Shown in pieces: positions 62,781 to 64,000 of a stretch of 64,000 bases of DNA (positions are counted from its first letter, which is position 1; the number at the start of each line of letters is the position of its first letter). The position numbers and the translations under genes were made by a program. The stretch is taken from the NCBI RefSeq assembly GCF_004153455.1, contig NZ_SDQE01000011.1, positions 102,009 through 166,008 of the forward strand, read 5' to 3'. The notes beneath the pieces were generated by a model. That model had not been told where the DNA came from, searched no databases, and saw only the letters and a list, made by a program, of their open reading frames with translations. Source of the DNA: Allopusillimonas ginsengisoli. Its GTDB lineage: Bacteria; Pseudomonadota; Gammaproteobacteria; Burkholderiales; Burkholderiaceae_B.

Positions 62781-63800
62781 ATGCAGAACACGTCCGACGC
62801 TACGCTGCTCAGCGTTGATGAGGTCTATCAGTTGGCTTTGGTCGCCCTGCTTGGCTGTGGCGTGCTGGAAGATAACGCGAAATCCGTCGCGGAATCTATC
62901 AGGGCCGCCGAAGCCGATGATATGCACAGCCATGGCCTCATGCGTTTGCCGGCATATTGCCGTCACGTATTGTCGGGCAAGGTCAATGGGTGCGCGCTAC
63001 CTGTTCTGCAACAGGCGATGCCAGGGGCCGTGCTCGTTGATGCGGCGCATGGCTTCGCTCACCCGGCGATCGATCTTGGTTTGCCAAGTCTGATCGCCGC
63101 AGCCAGAAAGCTAGGGATTGCGATGCTGGGGGTAACCAACTCTTATAACGCGGGCGCCATGGGTTATCACGTCGAGCGGCTTGCGGAACAAGGGATGTTA
63201 GGGATTGCCGTTGCCAATGCGCCCGCTGCAGTGGCGCCTTGGGGAGGGATAAAACCAGTATTTGGAACAAATCCGATCGCGTTTTCCGCTCCCGGTCCAA
63301 ATGGGCCGGCATTGGTTATCGATCAGGCATGCACAGTGGCCGCGCGAGGCGAAGTGGTACGCAAATCTTTGGCAGGCGAATTGCTGCCTGAGGGTTGGGC
63401 GTTGGACGATCGCGGCATTCCTACCCGGGAGCCACAAGCCGCACTCGCTGGAACCATGTTACCCATGGCGGGTCCCAAAGGCGTAAACCTCGCGTGGATC
63501 GTGGAGGCCCTTTCATCTGCGCTGACGGGCGCCAATCCGTCACATCGTGCAAGCTCAGTGATTGACGATGAGGGCGACCCTCCCGGCATTGGGCAAACGA
63601 TTATCGCAATTCATCCCGATGCGTTTCTGCCTGGGTTCAGTCATCGCATAGACGAGGTGTGTGACCAAGTGCGAAGGGAGCCGCGAGCACGATTGCCAGG
63701 CGAGGGGCGTTGGCGAGCACGTGCAGAAAGCAAGGTGCGCGGTGTGCTTGTAAATCGCAGGCTCTACGAAGAGATCAAGGCGTTCTGCCAAAATCAATAA
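62781..63800 (+). CDS. Ldh-family NAD(P)-dependent oxidoreductase
   Basis: A 339-residue malate/L-lactate dehydrogenase-type oxidoreductase (YlbC/DpkA group). Family marks are DDMHSHGLMRLPAYC near 45 with the catalytic histidine, AHGFAHPAIDLGL near 92, NSYNAGAMGYHVERLAEQGM near 120, and NPIAFSAPGPNGPALVIDQA near 165, with AGPKGVNLAWIVEALSSALTG near 230. GGAG precedes the ATG at 62781 by seven bases; an upstream ATG at 62766 is less likely. It closes the four-gene operon. It would reduce or oxidise an alpha-keto/hydroxy acid. Confidence 0.93.
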   Translation: MQNTSDATLLSVDEVYQLALVALLGCGVLEDNAKSVAESIRAAEADDMHSHGLMRLPAYCRHVLSGKVNGCALPVLQQAMPGAVLVDAAHGFAHPAIDLGLPSLIAAARKLGIAMLGVTNSYNAGAMGYHVERLAEQGMLGIAVANAPAAVAPWGGIKPVFGTNPIAFSAPGPNGPALVIDQACTVAARGEVVRKSLAGELLPEGWALDDRGIPTREPQAALAGTMLPMAGPKGVNLAWIVEALSSALTGANPSHRASSVIDDEGDPPGIGQTIIAIHPDAFLPGFSHRIDEVCDQVRREPRARLPGEGRWRARAESKVRGVLVNRRLYEEIKAFCQNQ

Positions 63801-63879
63801 TTTAATACTACGCTCGCCTTTGTTTGCTGCGCGTGCCCGAGAATCCCTTCATCTGGCGAACACTGTTTGTCTGTACAAC

Positions 63880-64000
63880 GTAAGGTTCCGGCGAACACAC
63901 CTTGACTCCTGCTGATGCAGGCGTTGTTGATCAGGCCGTAGCGGGTTGCCAGTTGTGCGGCAGGAGCTGGTCGATCTGACTCGCTTTGTACGTGGGCAGA
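63880..64000 (-). mobile_element. IS66-family right-end, partial at window edge
   Basis: On minus the end of a TnpC transposase reads LPTYKASQIDQLLPHNWQPA with a stop at 63931. The terminal repeat GTAAGGTTCCGGCGAACACA begins at 63880. The element runs out of the window, so it may be intact. It points to the left, opposite to the IS66 end at 52246-52425, and the two TnpC ends differ in sequence. Confidence 0.8.

Overview
The window looks like chromosomal DNA of a betaproteobacterium of the Burkholderiales, most likely family Alcaligenaceae (Bordetella, Achromobacter, Pusillimonas or Advenella relatives). This rests on protein style and gene content only: two Bug-type solute-binding proteins, a TRAP transporter, GntR/LysR/LacI regulators, a long-type LeuA, and GC-rich coding sequence up to about 51 kb. 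No replication or partition genes are visible and the genus cannot be fixed from the sequence alone.

Layout. 0.1-11 kb: a metallo-beta-lactamase-fold hydrolase, a LysE exporter, then a GntR (FCD) regulator divergent from a TRAP transporter (DctP-DctQ-DctM), facing an opposite operon for a two-subunit hydantoinase/oxoprolinase and a class I aminotransferase. This reads as one catabolic locus: import, ATP-driven ring opening, transamination. 11-15.4 kb: housekeeping genes (DsbA, SPOR protein, ArgS) and two small conserved proteins. 15.5-21.5 kb: a tight minus-strand operon LacI regulator - class III phosphodiesterase - Ugp-type sugar-phosphate ABC transporter, with a perfect LacI-type palindrome upstream. 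21.7-34.8 kb: leuA, a membrane protein divergent from rpoN, bfd and bacterioferritin, prfC, a LysE exporter, a RhlE-type helicase, and a lemA-TPM-TPM cluster. 34.8-38.4 kb: a GTPase/membrane-protein operon (DUF3482-DUF2868-DUF1232) and a GlsB-type protein. 38.5-45.1 kb: a dipeptide-type ABC transporter behind an ArgE-type deacetylase. 45.3-51.1 kb: ThpR, a GFA protein, a TonB-dependent receptor, a small coiled-coil membrane protein, a decayed esterase and an MFS carrier.

From about 51.2 kb the sequence becomes accessory in character. There is a toxin-antitoxin locus whose toxin is cut to 28 codons, an IS3-family left end, a small orphan gene, and an IS66 right end. Then come two catabolic gene sets: TauE, enoyl-CoA hydratase, CoA-transferase and Bug protein with a divergent LysR; and Bug protein, tautomerase, MmgE/PrpD and an Ldh-type dehydrogenase with a divergent ROK repressor. 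A tRNA-Thr lies between them, and the window ends inside another IS66 element pointing the opposite way. The two IS66 ends bracket about 11.5 kb.

The most promising leads are the LacI-phosphodiesterase-ABC operon, the ROK-controlled Bug-tautomerase-PrpD-dehydrogenase operon, the GTPase-DUF2868-DUF1232 operon, the truncated toxin, and putative operators that link the first catabolic locus into one regulon. No CRISPR array, prophage, integrase or complete insertion sequence was found.
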